Shown: positions 22,584 through 34,338 of the stretch, piece by piece
Position numbering within the stretch: the first letter of the stretch is position 1
Layout: every line of letters begins with the position of its first letter
Assembly (NCBI GenBank): GCA_037126765.1
Contig: JBBCBC010000001.1
Span: 32,224,804 to 32,288,803 of the forward strand
Length of the DNA: 64,000 nucleotides
DNA from: Stenogyne calaminthoides
Lineage: Eukaryota > Streptophyta > Magnoliopsida > Lamiales > Lamiaceae
Reading direction: 5' to 3'
The notes under the pieces: model-generated
Told to the model about the DNA's origin: nothing
The model's input: the letters and a program-made list of their open reading frames with translations, nothing else
Database searches by the model: none
Position numbers and translations under genes: made by a program

Positions 22584-24014
22584 ATGGATAATACTTCGGG
22601 TATGTATCATGATTTGCCTAAATTTTTCATTGATGAGTATGCAGACTGGATGATATACATGAGCAACCATCTGGGATCAATAAGCAGCAGGATGATGGAA
22701 GTTCTTGAACGAGGACCCATCATCATCTACCATGACAACCCAGCTGTTGGAGGTGATCCAGACTTTCCAGTTGGAAGTTTTGTCAGAAAGAGTCCCGCCC
22801 TGATGGATGCAGAAGAGAGAAAGCTGTACACTCTGGATACGATTGTCAGGCACATAATCATGAAGACCATGGACAAGATAACCAGAGAAAAGATAAAGTA
22901 TCTCAAGACAGCCAAACAGATGTGGGATACGCTTGCTGAGATGTGTGTAGGAAATGATCTGATTAAAGATAGCAGACTGCAAGCCGAACTGGTGAAATTT
23001 GAGAAACTTAATATGCTACCAAATGAAACCATCAATGAGCTCGATGGAAGAATCACCATGTCAGTCAACAAGCTACAGGAACTTGGATGAGAAATGTCAG
23101 ATAAAGATATCAACTACAAAATCTTGAGATCTCTGACTAAGAAGTGGGATATGAAAGTCACAGTAATAAAGGATTGTCAAGATATTGCCAAGATGAAGCC
23201 AAGCAACCTGTTCCTGAGCCTTAAAGCCTATGAGTTCGATCTGATCGAAAGAGGGCAAGAAGAAGAAGATGAGTCGCCTGCTGAAGCCACACCTGCCACA
23301 TCAAAATCAGTTGCATTCAAAGCAGCCAGCAGCAACTCAAAGTCTACTGAACCTGTTGGAAATATTATAAGCCAAACTGAACAGATTGCTTTGCTAACCA
23401 AAAAACTTGAAAATTCTAACATCCAACTTGGTAAGTATCGCAGATTTTACAGGGATTATCAAAACAGCAGAGGAAGAGATAGGAGGCCAGCTGACAGATC
23501 TCCAGAAAGGACCAGATCTGATGATCGTAGAGAAGATCGCAGAGAAGATAAGAAAAGAGATGATCGGTCTGATGAAAGAAGAGACAACAGATCTGAGAGA
23601 ATAAACTCAGACTACAATCAGACAGGTAAGTCACCTGCCAGATTCTACAGACGAAATGACTCAGGTGGCAGAAGAAGTTTCGTGGATCGTGGAGCATGTT
23701 TCAACTGTGAGAAACCAGGTCATTACAGCGCAGATTGCCCGGACCTGACTCCAAAAGAAAGAGAAGACAAACGGAACAGACGAGAACAAAGATACAGAGA
23801 CAGAAAAGCCATGGTTGCTGATACATCTGAGATCGATGATTTTTATCTGCCTTCTGAGGATTCTGGCTACTCATCAGTAGAGGACTTCTGTCTGATAAGC
23901 AACGCTGATGATTTCTACCACTACGATGATCTGATGTTCTCATCGGATGAAGACATCTGTCTCATGGCTATGGAGGAAGACCAATCAGAGGTAACCTTCT
24001 GCTGGAGAGATTGA
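22584..24014 (+). pseudogene. Gag of element F
   Basis: Start MDNTSGMYHDLPKF at 22584, as in C (51443). Domains: SIRE-type gag with KYLKTAKQMWDTLAEMC and KKWDMKVTVIKDCQD, a long Arg/Asp-rich basic stretch, and a CCHC zinc knuckle CFNCEKPGHYSADC at 23697-23738 that binds RNA. An in-frame TGA at 23088-23090 replaces the Arg codon seen in C (REMSDKDINY). After LMAMEEDQSEVT a deletion relative to C changes frame, and the ORF ends at 24014. Confidence 0.85.
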
Positions 24015-24029
24015 CTTACAGCTCTATTC

Positions 24030-25133
24030 TGAGCAATTGCTTGATGATCTCTCTAATGCAATAGACACTTATACGATAGTGGAAGCTGAAAACGATAAGC
24101 TAAGGATTGAAAATACTCAGCTTGTTAAGGAAAATGCTGTCAGTAAAGCAGCTGAACTAAAATCAGCTGAAGCTGCTCAGAAGATGACTGAAGAACTGAA
24201 GGTTCTGAAAGTTAATTCTTTTGATCAGGAGAAGCAGATTAAGGAAGAGTTAGCTCTCAATAAACAGCAAGCTGATGATTTTAAAATCTTACAAGCCAAG
24301 TTTGATGAACTCTTCAGACTACATGAGAGTCTGAAATTAACTGAGGATAGTTTACGTAAGAAAATACAGGTTTTCACGAAATCTTCGAAAACCGTTCAGG
24401 ATATAAACAACTATTTTCGAATGATAACTAATAAGAAGGGAATTGGGTATGAAAACCCTTCTACATCCTCAAAAGCCCCGTCTGATTCACTTCAAAAAGG
24501 TGTAATCAAACGAGTTTCTGATATAGATACACATAAAGCAAAATATATATCTGATAAGGGAAATAGACCTGCTGAACAAGTAAGGAAAGTGCCCTAATTA
24601 GAATGGGAACAGAAATGGACCCCAACTGATTAAGTATCAGCCGAGGAATCAACAGAAGAAATCAGTTCTTCTGAAGAGACCTCAACCTGATCAGCAGATT
24701 AGGTATCAGAAAAGGCAACCTCTCAGGGGGAAATCTAATCTGAAACCTAATCAGGGCCAGCTGCCTAACAAGCAAGCTAAAGGTAAACTGCTAAGACCAT
24801 CTATGCCAAAAAGATACGAATCTTTTAATGGTAGCAGTCGTACCTACCCTTATAATCAGAAACCTAGGGCTGTTGCACCTGAGCCCCACTGGGTTAAAAG
24901 AAGACAAACTGCAAGGAAAAATCCCAAGTCTTCTGATTCACCCAAGGCTCGCACAAACTAATCATACTGATCAGAATGCATATGAAGAGATGCATGATTA
25001 TGTAAATGTTTATGGGAGACAAATCAGGCCTTCTGATCTATCTGATTACAATAGAAGTGTCCTGTTTGTATGGATCCCTAACACCAACTCTAACCCCTCA
25101 GGACCCAATCCAAAAGGGGTACCTAAAGCCTGA
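24030..25133 (+). pseudogene. Gag C-terminal coiled coil and linker of F
   Basis: From 24037 there is a Glu/Lys/Leu-rich coiled coil (AENDKLRIENTQLVKENA), then SDKGNRPAEQVRKV. A one-base insertion near 24595 breaks the frame. It resumes as a basic linker and ends LFVWIPNTNSNPSGP..GVPKA with TGA at 25131-25133. Linkers of B and C carry the same ending. Confidence 0.75.
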
Positions 25134-25144
25134 TTTGATTGCAG
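25131..25144 (+). promoter_or_regulatory. Gag stop followed by splice-acceptor-like site
   Basis: GCCTGATTTGATTGCAGG holds the gag-frame TGA and a branch-point-like CTGAT before GCAG. Fragment B has the same string; C has GCCCGATTTGGGCTGCAG. Protease begins in another frame at 25139. How pol is expressed (readthrough, frameshift or a spliced RNA) cannot be told. Confidence 0.4.
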
Positions 25145-26212
25145 GTTTGCGTGGGTTTTGCCAACAAAGGAAGTGTACAAGCAACTATCTGGTACATCGA
25201 TAGTGGATGCTCAAGGCATATGACTGGAAGCAAACATCTCCTTCGCTCTTACACAGAACAAGAAGGCCCACGTGTACTCTTTGGTGATGATAACTTTGGT
25301 TTTACCAGAGGATTCAGAACCTTAGAGAATGATGATGTACAGGTTACTGGAGTCTCGTATGTCGAAGGTTTAAAACATAACCTTTTATCAGTTTCACAAT
25401 TCTGCGACAACGGATTCAGTGTTGAGTTCTCGACTGATCAGTGTACTATCAAGAATTGAGCTACTCAACAGATCTTGTTAACTGGTTCAAGGAAAGGTAC
25501 GATTTATACAGCAGATTGGAACAGTTGTCCAAGAAATGCATGCCTGATTGTTAAGAGTTCAAAAGGTAGCAGTTGGCTCTGGCAAAAGAGAATGAGTTAT
25601 CTGAACTTTAAAACTCTTAACAAGATAGCAAGGATGTCCTTGGTTGAGGGTCTTCCGAATGAGGTATTCTCTAAGGATCAGACATGTGTCGCATGTCAGA
25701 AGGGAAAACAGGTTAAAGCCTCATTCAAGGGAATCCCTGGACCAGCATCCAGCAGAGTATTGCAACTGCTCCATATGGACTTATTTGGACCAGTTACACC
25801 AGTCAATCTCAGCGGACGCAAATATACTCTGGTAATCGTGGATGATTATTCCAAGTTTACCTGGGTTGTATTCTTGTATAAGAAGAATGAGACAACAACA
25901 AAGATACCCGAGCTGCTCAAGAAACTACAAAACGAAAAGGGTGTCAGTATAGTGAAAATCAGATCAGATAAAGGTACAGAATTTCTGAATTCCTTTATTA
26001 CTGATTTTTACACTAAGTTTAGTATACAGCATGAGACATCAGTTGCAAGAACGCTACAACAGAATGGTATAGCAGAACAGAGAAACAGAACACTCAAAGA
26101 AGCAGCTCGCACTATGTTAGCTGAACATGCAACACCAAGCCGTTTCTGGGCAGAAGCCATCAATACTGCATGCCACACTCAGAACAGATGTTCTCTGACT
26201 AAGGCTCACTAA
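25139..26212 (+). pseudogene. Protease and integrase of F
   Basis: Protease active site WYIDSGCSRHMTG (DSG) near 25190-25230, then NLLSVSQFCDNGFSVEF. A TGA at 25457-25459 interrupts. The pre-integrase zinc domain (CVACQKGKQVKASF) and integrase core follow with catalytic motifs HMDLFGP, RSDKGTEF and NGIAEQRNRT, all three acidic residues retained. TAA at 26210-26212, at the end of SLTKAH, ends the frame. This is the most complete SIRE-type integrase in the window. Confidence 0.85.
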
Positions 26213-27423
26213 AAAACACCCTATGAACTGTGGAAGGGCAGAAAACCTCATGTTTTCTACTTCCATTTTTTTGGGTGCAAGTGTTTCATACACAATAATG
26301 GGAAGAGTCAGTTGAAGACTTTTGAGGCCAAGTCAGATGAGGGTATATTCTTAGGATATTCCTCATCCAGCAAGGCTTTCAGGGTTTACAACAGGCGAAC
26401 TCTAGTTGAGGAAGAAACACCTCATGTGGTCTTTGATGAGACATCTTCTGAACAAGAGAAAGCTGCCTCAGAACAAGCGGTACCAGATCAACCGATACCT
26501 GATGCACAGAAAATGGATCAGCTAAGTATCAAGGAGAAAGGATCAGAACACGTAACAGTGTATATTCCAGAACTTGATCTTACTGATTCACCAGGTCAAT
26601 CAGACCCTAAGGTACGTACAACTGTCAATGAAGAAGCTGGTACAGCTGAGACAGTAACAACTGAACCATCTAGTTGAGGGGGAACACCTGAAGTTCCTAC
26701 GGACAGACATCAGCACATGATGAGTCCAACATCAGCTGAGACTTGTCCATGTCAAGTGGATCATAATTCTGCACCACTCCCAATCACTAGTAATGAACTA
26801 CTATCAGAATAGGATGATGTTCTCCAAACTGATGCAAATCAGAAAAGAAGGACCTGGGTAACCAGCCATCCAACTGATCTGATCATCAGAGACACAATCT
26901 GATAGAGTCAAAACTAGACATCAGATTGGTGAAAGTGCCATGTATTGTTGTTATCTGTCTTTGAAGGAACCAACTGAAGTAGAAGAAGCTCTACAAGATG
27001 CAAACTGGATTCTAGCCATGCAAGAAGAACTGGAACAGTTTGAAAGGAATCAGGTTTGGAAACTGGTGGACAGACCAACCCATCAAGATGTGATTGGCAC
27101 AAAGTGGGTATTCAAAAACAAGAGAGATGAGAATAATGTCATAACCTGAAATAAGGCAAGACTTGTTGCTAAGGGTTATTCACAATCAGAAGGAATTGAT
27201 TATGATGAGACCTTTGCACCAGTCGCTCGTCTGGAAGCCATTCGACTGTTTCTGGCATATGCTACCCACAGAGGGTTTATTGTGTATTAGATGGATGTTA
27301 AGAGTGCATTCTTAAATGGGGTACTAGCTGAGGAAGTTTATGTTGAACAACCTCCAGGCTTTGAAAAAGGCGACCAGGTGTACCGTTTAAGAAAAGCTCT
27401 TTATGGCCTGAAAAAAGCTCTTT
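26213..27423 (+). pseudogene. Integrase tail and truncated reverse transcriptase of F
   Basis: Integrase C-terminal text (KTFEAKSDEGIFLGYSSSSKAF) is followed by the acidic linker, then RT from EALQDANWILAMQEEL through GTKWVFKNK, VYCQMDVKSAFLNG-type VKSAFLNGVL and EVYVEQPPGFE to LYGLKKALYS. Stops at 26677, 27149 and 27288-27290. It ends before the YVDD catalytic motif; the sequence jumps to LTR at about 27424, where ACTCAATATGTA is shared by both partners. Confidence 0.85.
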
Positions 27424-28851
27424 ACTCAATATGTAAAGGTCAGGTCAGAAGACCAGTTGAGATCAGAAGACCAGACAAGTCAGAAGACAAGACAAGGCCA
27501 GAAGATCAGTTAGTCAAATGATAAGTTAATCAGATGATCAGGTGAAGACATGAAGCCAATAGCTCAGAAAACCTGAAGATCAGAAGACTACCAGAAGATC
27601 AAGATCCAGACCAGAAGACCTACATCAATCGAGTCTGCTAGTTTAAGCTAAGATAAATGGCATCAGAAGACTCTATCAGGTAGACTGATCAGTTCTATCT
27701 GATCAGGTCAGCTCACACCAGGTGTCAACTAATGTTTCACCAAGTCATACGTTGTTTATCTGAACAAGAAGAATGTCAACTTTAGTTGGTGAACAAACTC
27801 TGACATGCTGTACTTGTTAACCAATGAGAACAAGACATGTATGATATGAGCTGACACTACGGATTTTGGCACTGCATAGTCAAACGGCTAGAAAAACGAC
27901 ATACACGCTTTCAGCCATGCCGTTCCTAAAGCACGTCACATCAAATCCTGCAAATCTACCAAATATAGCCAGAAATTCAAATTGCTCTCCAACGGCTCTT
28001 TGATTTCGGGGTCTATAAATATGGGATTCCTCTTTAGAGTGAAGACGAAAATTATCAAGAAGCTCATACTATAGCAAAATTTCCGTACGAAGAACACACA
28101 GCCTTAAAGATTATTTTTCTAAGTGTTCATCCCATAGTTCTTAGCACAGAAATCTCATCCTCTAGCTGCTAGGCTACTTAAATACTAGGATAGATTTCAA
28201 AGTTGGAACAAACAACAAATCTTACCCAAAACCCAAAAGTTAGGTTAAGTTTGTTTTGCAAGATTTCAGACTAGGGTTTCTAGTTCTGATTTCTGGGATC
28301 GGTTGAGTGAGAGCTCTATAAATATCTGTTGGTGTAATGTGTTGGACTAACACAATAATCTAAGTCCAGTTGGTTAAGTTAGTTAAGTTGGTGCCCCTTG
28401 TGATAGGGAAGAGTGGAAGTAGGACTGGTTGTCCGAACCACTATAAATCTTGTGTGCATTTACCTGATTGATTAACTGCTTTACACTATTGCACACAACT
28501 TGATTAAATCTGCATACATATTCTGAGTTAGGATCAGCTAGCACCAAGCTACTGATCTGATCAAATTGACTCCATAGTCATATGATTGAAAATAGCTTCG
28601 GAATCTGATTTGTTATAAACTGGTTTTTCACACGGGTATAAACTAGCTTCCGCACAATCAGTTAAACTGATAGACACCGAACTGATCTGCCCTCAGGTGA
28701 TCAGTAAGTTGGATATCAGTCCAAACTGATTCACTTGCACTCTGATCATGAAAACTGCAATCACACTTGATCTGCACGAAAAAGTTTTCAGAAGTCTATT
28801 CACCCCTCCCCTCTAGACTTCTACCCTCACGAAACTCGTTCGGGACCTACA
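27424..28851 (+). repeat. 3' LTR of F, 5' end missing
   Basis: Corresponds to 21042-22446 of the 5' LTR; about the first 165 bp, including the start and any polypurine tract, are absent. TATA box at 28014-28020. Ends GGGACCTACA, the expected terminus. Confidence 0.9.
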
Positions 28852-28856
28852 GTAAT

Positions 28857-28925
28857 TAATTGAATAATTTAAATATGTATTTAAATACACCTCGAATAGA
28901 TCCGGGCACCCTGAATTTCCCAACA
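28857..28925 (+). repeat. 5' LTR of H, last part
   Basis: Resumes TAATTGAATAATTT after F and ends TTTCCCAACA. Together with 19244-20878 it makes 1704 bp, matching the other LTR of H. Confidence 0.9.
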
Positions 28926-28927
28926 AC

Positions 28928-28939
28928 TGGTATCAGAGC
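28928..28939 (+). promoter_or_regulatory. Primer-binding site of H
   Basis: TGGTATCAGAGC, two bases after the rejoined 5' LTR. Confidence 0.92.
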
Positions 28940-30370
28940 CTCGGTTTCGAGCTCTGTATTTAAATTTGTTGGACATTAAATTTTATTGAAAATTTGATAA
29001 TAGAATTGTTATATCTGTTTTGCAAGTATCCAATTGTCATGGTATTTAATATGTTTTATTAATTTCATGCGTATGATTGTTTTAATTCGGCTCGTTCAAA
29101 TTTATTTTTCTCGTGAGAAAATCCACGAGTAGATTAGACTATTTGATTTGTTCAATGTAATAGACTAGTCTAGATTTAGGTTATTTATTTTTTGTAAAAT
29201 AAATTGTAACCTGATCAAAGACGAAGATGGAGGTGAGAAATTAAAATGGATTCGGAATCGGGCGCAGGCAGCGTGCATCACGCGAAATGTGATAAGAGAG
29301 GCACGCGCACGACGCGGACACTGGCTGGTGAGCACGGGCGTGGGGCGAGGCTGAGGGCCGAGCGTGCGCGCGGGTCGGGCGGAGCACACGGGCGCACGCA
29401 TAGGGGCGTACGGCACCGTGCATGGACGGGGGAATGGAACGGGCGGATGTACGCAGGACGGACGCGACGTGGGCGAAGGCAGGCACGGGCACGCGTGGCG
29501 CTTTGACGAATGCTGCCGAGGCCGCCGAGTTTTGCCTAGGCGACGTGCGCTGGGCCCTTGGCGCGCGCGCACGGGCGCAATCGACATGGCCGGGTCGAGT
29601 GCAAGGTGTGCACCCCGACCCGCTAGCTAGTCGGTACACGAGACATTATTTTTCGAGATGTTCGAGTGGGAGAAATTGAAGACGGACAATTTATCAAGAT
29701 CAAGACAAGAAAAATTAAACCATGACAGTTGGATAATTTGTGCCCAATGTGTTTAATTTTGTTTTGATTTATTTTTTTTCTTATGCTTCTGTTTAAATTC
29801 GTTTAATGTGTTTGCATGAGATATTGCTTGTGAAAAATCTCAAACTTGAAAAATTACTAAGTATGTTTTATATAATTAATTTAGTTTTGAATCAAAATAA
29901 TTTGACCTCCATGATTTATTTATTTGTGAATTCTAAGGGACGGCCAAAAGAAAGCTTTTACATGAATAAATTCTCAAAAGGATGATTGTGAATTATTACT
30001 AGTGGCGACGATGACCCTCCGAAGAGGCTCGTTCAAAACGAAATAATAATTTGTATTTAATCATGGTTATTACTTAGGTATAAAATTGATATGCATATAC
30101 TTCGCCGAAGTCCCTGTCAATTTTATATTGGTCAAGTGGGAGCCAACTATTAATTTTTTTGAATTAATAGTTTGTAACTGTTCTTGTTTGTAACCTGCTT
30201 CAATGTGATTTAAATGATGAGCCACCCATGTGGCTCATTTAAATTGTTTTAAAATGTTAGCTAATACATGATCATTTTTATTTTTTTTTAATATGATTCG
30301 TGTGATCGAATTATGTGATTTTCTTTGTGTTAGCATTAACACAAGATGTATGTTTATTTTCAGTATCATC
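28940..30370 (+). other. Leader of H with a GC/CpG-rich block at 29240-29640
   Basis: A 1.4 kb leader before gag. The 400-bp middle is very rich in GC and CpG, with overlapping Arg/Ala/Pro-rich open frames on both strands that look like composition effects rather than genes. Element E has a GC-rich block at the same place with different interior sequence. The remainder is AT-rich and aligns with E. Confidence 0.6.
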
Positions 30371-31260
30371 ATGTCGCAACCTTTTAATCCACTGTTCAAT
30401 ATACTGAAAGATAATTTTACTGGAGAAAACTATTTTGGTTGGAAACGAAAAATTATGATTGTCCTAACTGCATAACAATCCAAATGGGTACTTGACACAC
30501 CAAAACCCGAAAAACCAGCTGAGGATGCTAGTATATGGGAAGAGATGGAGTATAATGAATGGGAGTTGGGCAATGAATTGATAATGGACATAATCTTGGC
30601 ACACATGTCAGATTTATTTAAATGCCTTCATCAAGGATTTGAATCAGCTGCAGACATTATAAAAAATCTCGAAGCGATGTTTGCACATCCGGCCCATATG
30701 GCAATCCAAAGCATTAGGCATGACATGGTCAAGCTGAAAATGGAAGAAGGAACGACCGCAAGGGAGCACATTCTTAGGGTTATGGTATTTTTTTAGGAGC
30801 TTGCAATTCTTGGCGAAAAATATGATTTCAAAACCAAAGTTGATTTCATTCTCAATTCTCTGCCAAAGAGCTATTATCACCCCTATGTAGAATATCTAAT
30901 GGAAGATATGGAATTTACTATGGATGATCTTGTAAATGCTCTTACTTTGGTCGAAGAGGAAATAGAGCGCAAGAAAACGAACTTGGTTGCAAAGGGGTCT
31001 CCTTCTTGTTCTAGGCCAATTGGTGGTAAGAATGATGAGGAGACAAAGAGGATAAACCAGTTCTACTCGACTTCCATCAAAATTGAACGTCTAAGTAAGA
31101 GGAAGTGTTTGGAATGCGGTGAAAAGGGACATTGGAGGTCGGCCTGTTCCAAACCCAAGCGGAATGGAATGAAAGGTAATTCTCACGCACTAGTTGTTGA
31201 AACTTGTTTAGCGGCGTATGTTATCCATTCGTGGGTAGTAGATATGCGATCCACTGATCA
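30371..31260 (+). pseudogene. Gag of element H
   Basis: Starts MSQPFNPLFNILKD; YFGWKRKIMIV; HQGFESAADI; MAIQSIRHDMVKLKMEEG. An intact CCHC knuckle, CLECGEKGHWRSAC, lies near 31108-31150. In-frame stops TAA (near 30472) and TAG (near 30794) break it, where E reads through. Confidence 0.85.
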
Positions 31261-34232
31261 TGTTTGTTTCACTTTACAGGGGTTCAAATGGACCCGACAG
31301 CTTAGTGGGAGTGAGATCCTCATCACGCTAGGCGATGCTACGAGAGTGGCAGCTGAAGCAGTGGGAGGCGTGCACCTGTCTTTTGAAGACAGAAGTTTAG
31401 TTTTAAGAGATGTTCTTTATGTTCCTGTTTTTCGGAAAAACCTTATTTATGTTTCTAAACTAATTTCTGATGGATATTCTGTTTGTTTTAATAAGCATGT
31501 TACTGTTTTTCGTAATGATGTGTTTATCTGTCAAGGAACTTTATGGAACAATCTCTATACTATTAACTGTGCACACCACTCACAAAATGCATCCTGTAAC
31601 ACATCGACCGTTTCGAGCGCTAAAAGAAAACATTCGACTAATGTGAACGAGACACTTCTTTGGCATCTAAGATTAGGTCATATTAATCCGAATAGGATCC
31701 AAATGTTGGTCCAAGATGGTTCATTGGAGTTTCTCCGGATTGAACCATTTTCAACCTGCGAATCATGTTTGGAGGGTAAAATGACCAAATGGGCATTTGG
31801 AGCAAAGGGGCTTAGAGTTAAAGAAGTGTTGGAAATAGTTCACACTAACATGTGTGGTCCAATGCAAATCAAAGCTAGAGGTGGCTACGAGTATTTCGTT
31901 ACCTTTATCGATGATTACTCAAGTTATGGGTACGTTTTCCTAATGAAGCATAAGGAAAAGAGTATCAAGTTTCTACGATCTGATAGTGGAGGCGAATACC
32001 TCAGCGATGAATTTTTGAACTACCTGTAAGACGAAGAGATTGCATCCCAGTTGACTGCACCCGGTACCCCTCAATAAAACGGGGTTGCAGCACGAAGAAA
32101 CAGAACACTTTTAGAAATGGTCAGATCAATGATGAGTTATGCGGATTTGCCAAAATTATTTTGGGGTTACGCCTTGGAAACAGCGGCTTACATTCTAAAC
32201 CTAGTGCCATCCAAATCGGTTCCCAAAACCCCTAGAGAATTGAGGACAGGGCGCGAGCCCAGCTTAGGACACATGAGAATCTGGGGGTGTCTGGCATACG
32301 TGTTAGACAAGGAAGCCGGTAAGTTGGATGCACGTTCAGAATTAAGGCTATTTATAGGATACCCCGAAGGAACTAAAGGATGTATGTTCTATGGTCCCGA
32401 AGATCAAAAGGTCGTAATCAGTACGCACTTTAGATTTTTGGAAGAAGACTATATGAACGATAGAAGGCCTAGAAGTTAGATTACCTTAGAAGAACTTAGA
32501 GGGCCAACTCCTTTGTCGAATGTACAAGTCGATATACCAAGTGTCACATCTACACAACCAGAACCTCATCGCAGTGGAAGGGTTGTTAGACAACCCGAGC
32601 AATATTTGGGGATAGGAGAGTCTTCGGACTTGGTCTCCAGAGAAGAATCAGACCCATGGTCGTAGAACAAGGTGATCCAAGACAAGGATGCCGAATCGTG
32701 GCAAACCGCAATAGAAGCCGAAATGGATTCAATGGATCACAATAAAGTGTGGGAGCTAGTCGAACCACTTAATGGGGGTAAAACCATTGGATGCAAGTGG
32801 GTATACAAGAGAAAAAAAGAACCGGACGGGAAAGTCAAAACCTTCAAAGCGAGACTTGTGGCAAAAGGGTACACTCAGAAAGAGGGGATCGATTGTGAGG
32901 AAACTTTTTCGCCTGTAGCCATGCTCAAGTCCATCTGTATTCTCTTGTCAATTGCTGCGCATCTAGATTTTGAGATCTAGCAAATGGATGTCAAGACAGC
33001 TTTCCTTAACGGAAGTCTTGACAAGGAAATCTACATGTAGCAACCAGAAGGCTTCATTGAAAAAGGCCAAGAGCATCTGGTTTGCAAGCTAAGGAAGTCC
33101 ATTTATGGACTGAAGCAAGCATCCCGTGCTTGGAATCAATGTTTTGATCAGGTTATAAAATCCTACGGTTTTGATCAAAATAATTTCGAAAGTTGTGTTT
33201 ATAAAAAGCGTGACGGAACTGCCTTGGTATTCTTAGTACTATACGTAGATGACAATTTGTTCATCGGGAACGATGTAAAGGTGTTGTCAGACGTAAGGGT
33301 ATGGCTATCAAAATGGTTTGATATGAAGGACTTGGGAGAAGTTGGTCATATCCTAGGGATCAAGATCACTCGAGATCGCATGAAAAGGATGATCGGCCTC
33401 TCACAAGCTTCATACATAGACACTGTCTTGAAGAGATTCAGCATGCAAGATTCCAAGAAAGGTTTTGTACCTTTCAGACATGGAATCCATCTATCTAAAG
33501 AAATGTGTCCCAAGACACAGAGATATATGACATGAAGGGCATTCCTTATGCCTCAGCTATAGGAAGCCTCATGTATGTAATGTTGTGCACGAGACCGGAT
33601 ATCTGCTTTGCCGTAGGCATGGTAGCAAGATATCAAAGTAACCCTGGGAAAGAGCATTGGACTGCAGTTAAAAATATTCTGAAGTCTCTGAAGAGGACAC
33701 GGGACAAAATGTTTGTTTATCAGTCAGACAGTCTAATCCCCATCGATTACACGGACTTAGATTTTCAATCAGACATAGACTCCAGGAAGTCTACCTCAGG
33801 TAGTGTGTTTTTCATGGGAGGAGGAGCCATGACATGGAGAAGCATTAAGCAGAAATGCATCGCCGATTCTACCATGGAAGCCGAATACGTAGCTGCTTGT
33901 GAAGCAGCGAAGGAAGCGGTTTGACTCAAGAACTTCTTAGTGGACTTGGACGTTGTTCCGGATTTGCCCAGCACAATCACAGTTTATTGTGATAATGCCG
34001 GAGCAGTTGTAAATTCCCACGTAACCGAGAGCTCACAAAGCCAGCAAACACATAGAAAAAAAAATACCATCTTATACGAGAAATCGTTAAGAGAGGAGAC
34101 ATAGAGGTGGCGAAAATTGCACCGGAAGACAACCTAGCAGATCCATTCACAAAGGGTCTGCCTCAGAATACATTCGAGAGACATGTGGAAGGAATGAGTG
34201 TCAAGAGAATTGTCAATCTGCTTCGAGTATAA
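31200..34232 (+). pseudogene. Pol of element H: protease, integrase, RT, RNase H
   Basis: Complete in order but inactive. Protease reads VDMRSTDHVC where E has MDTGSNDHVC, so the DTG triad is lost. Integrase has HTNMCGP (catalytic Asp to Asn), RSDSGGEY (Asp kept) and GVAARRNRT (catalytic Glu to Ala). RT has WVYKRKK, MDVKTAFLNGS, QPEGF, YGLKQASRAW and an intact LYVDDNLFIG. RNase H includes STMEAEYVAACEAAKEAV and ADPFTKGLP. Stops include TAA 32027-32029, TAG 32978-32980 and TGA 33922-33924, several explicable as C-to-T changes. The final stop is TAA at 34230-34232. Confidence 0.88.
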
Positions 34233-34327
34233 GTGGGAGAAATATTATTAGGTTCGTATAGGTGACATTAGATGTCTCGTAGAACACGAGATGTGTTGTA
34301 GTATACTTAAAAGCAGACTTTGAGTAT

Positions 34328-34337
34328 AAGTGGGAGA
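34328..34337 (+). promoter_or_regulatory. Polypurine tract of H
   Basis: AAGTGGGAGA, one base before the 3' LTR. GAGTATAAGTGGGAGA also occurs about 97 bases upstream at the end of pol (34225-34240), a local duplication. Confidence 0.75.
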
Positions 34338-34338
34338 T

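Larger units (their letters stand above)
20879..28851 (+). mobile_element. SIRE-type Copia element F, internally deleted
   Basis: 5' LTR, primer site, gag, linker, protease, integrase and the first half of reverse transcriptase, then a direct jump into the middle of the 3' LTR. Target duplication GTAAT at 20874-20878 and 28852-28856; the intact site GTTAGTAATTAATTG is preserved in the 3' LTR of H near 35967-35981. F lacks RNase H, ORF3, the hairpin and the polypurine tract. It is non-autonomous and cannot have transposed in this form; the deletion came later. Confidence 0.92.

Noticed and set aside
29165..29679. Overlapping Arg/Ala/Pro-rich ORFs on both strands in the GC-rich leader of H
   Set aside because: Open on both strands at once because of base composition; no shared frame with the GC-rich block of E and no known domain.
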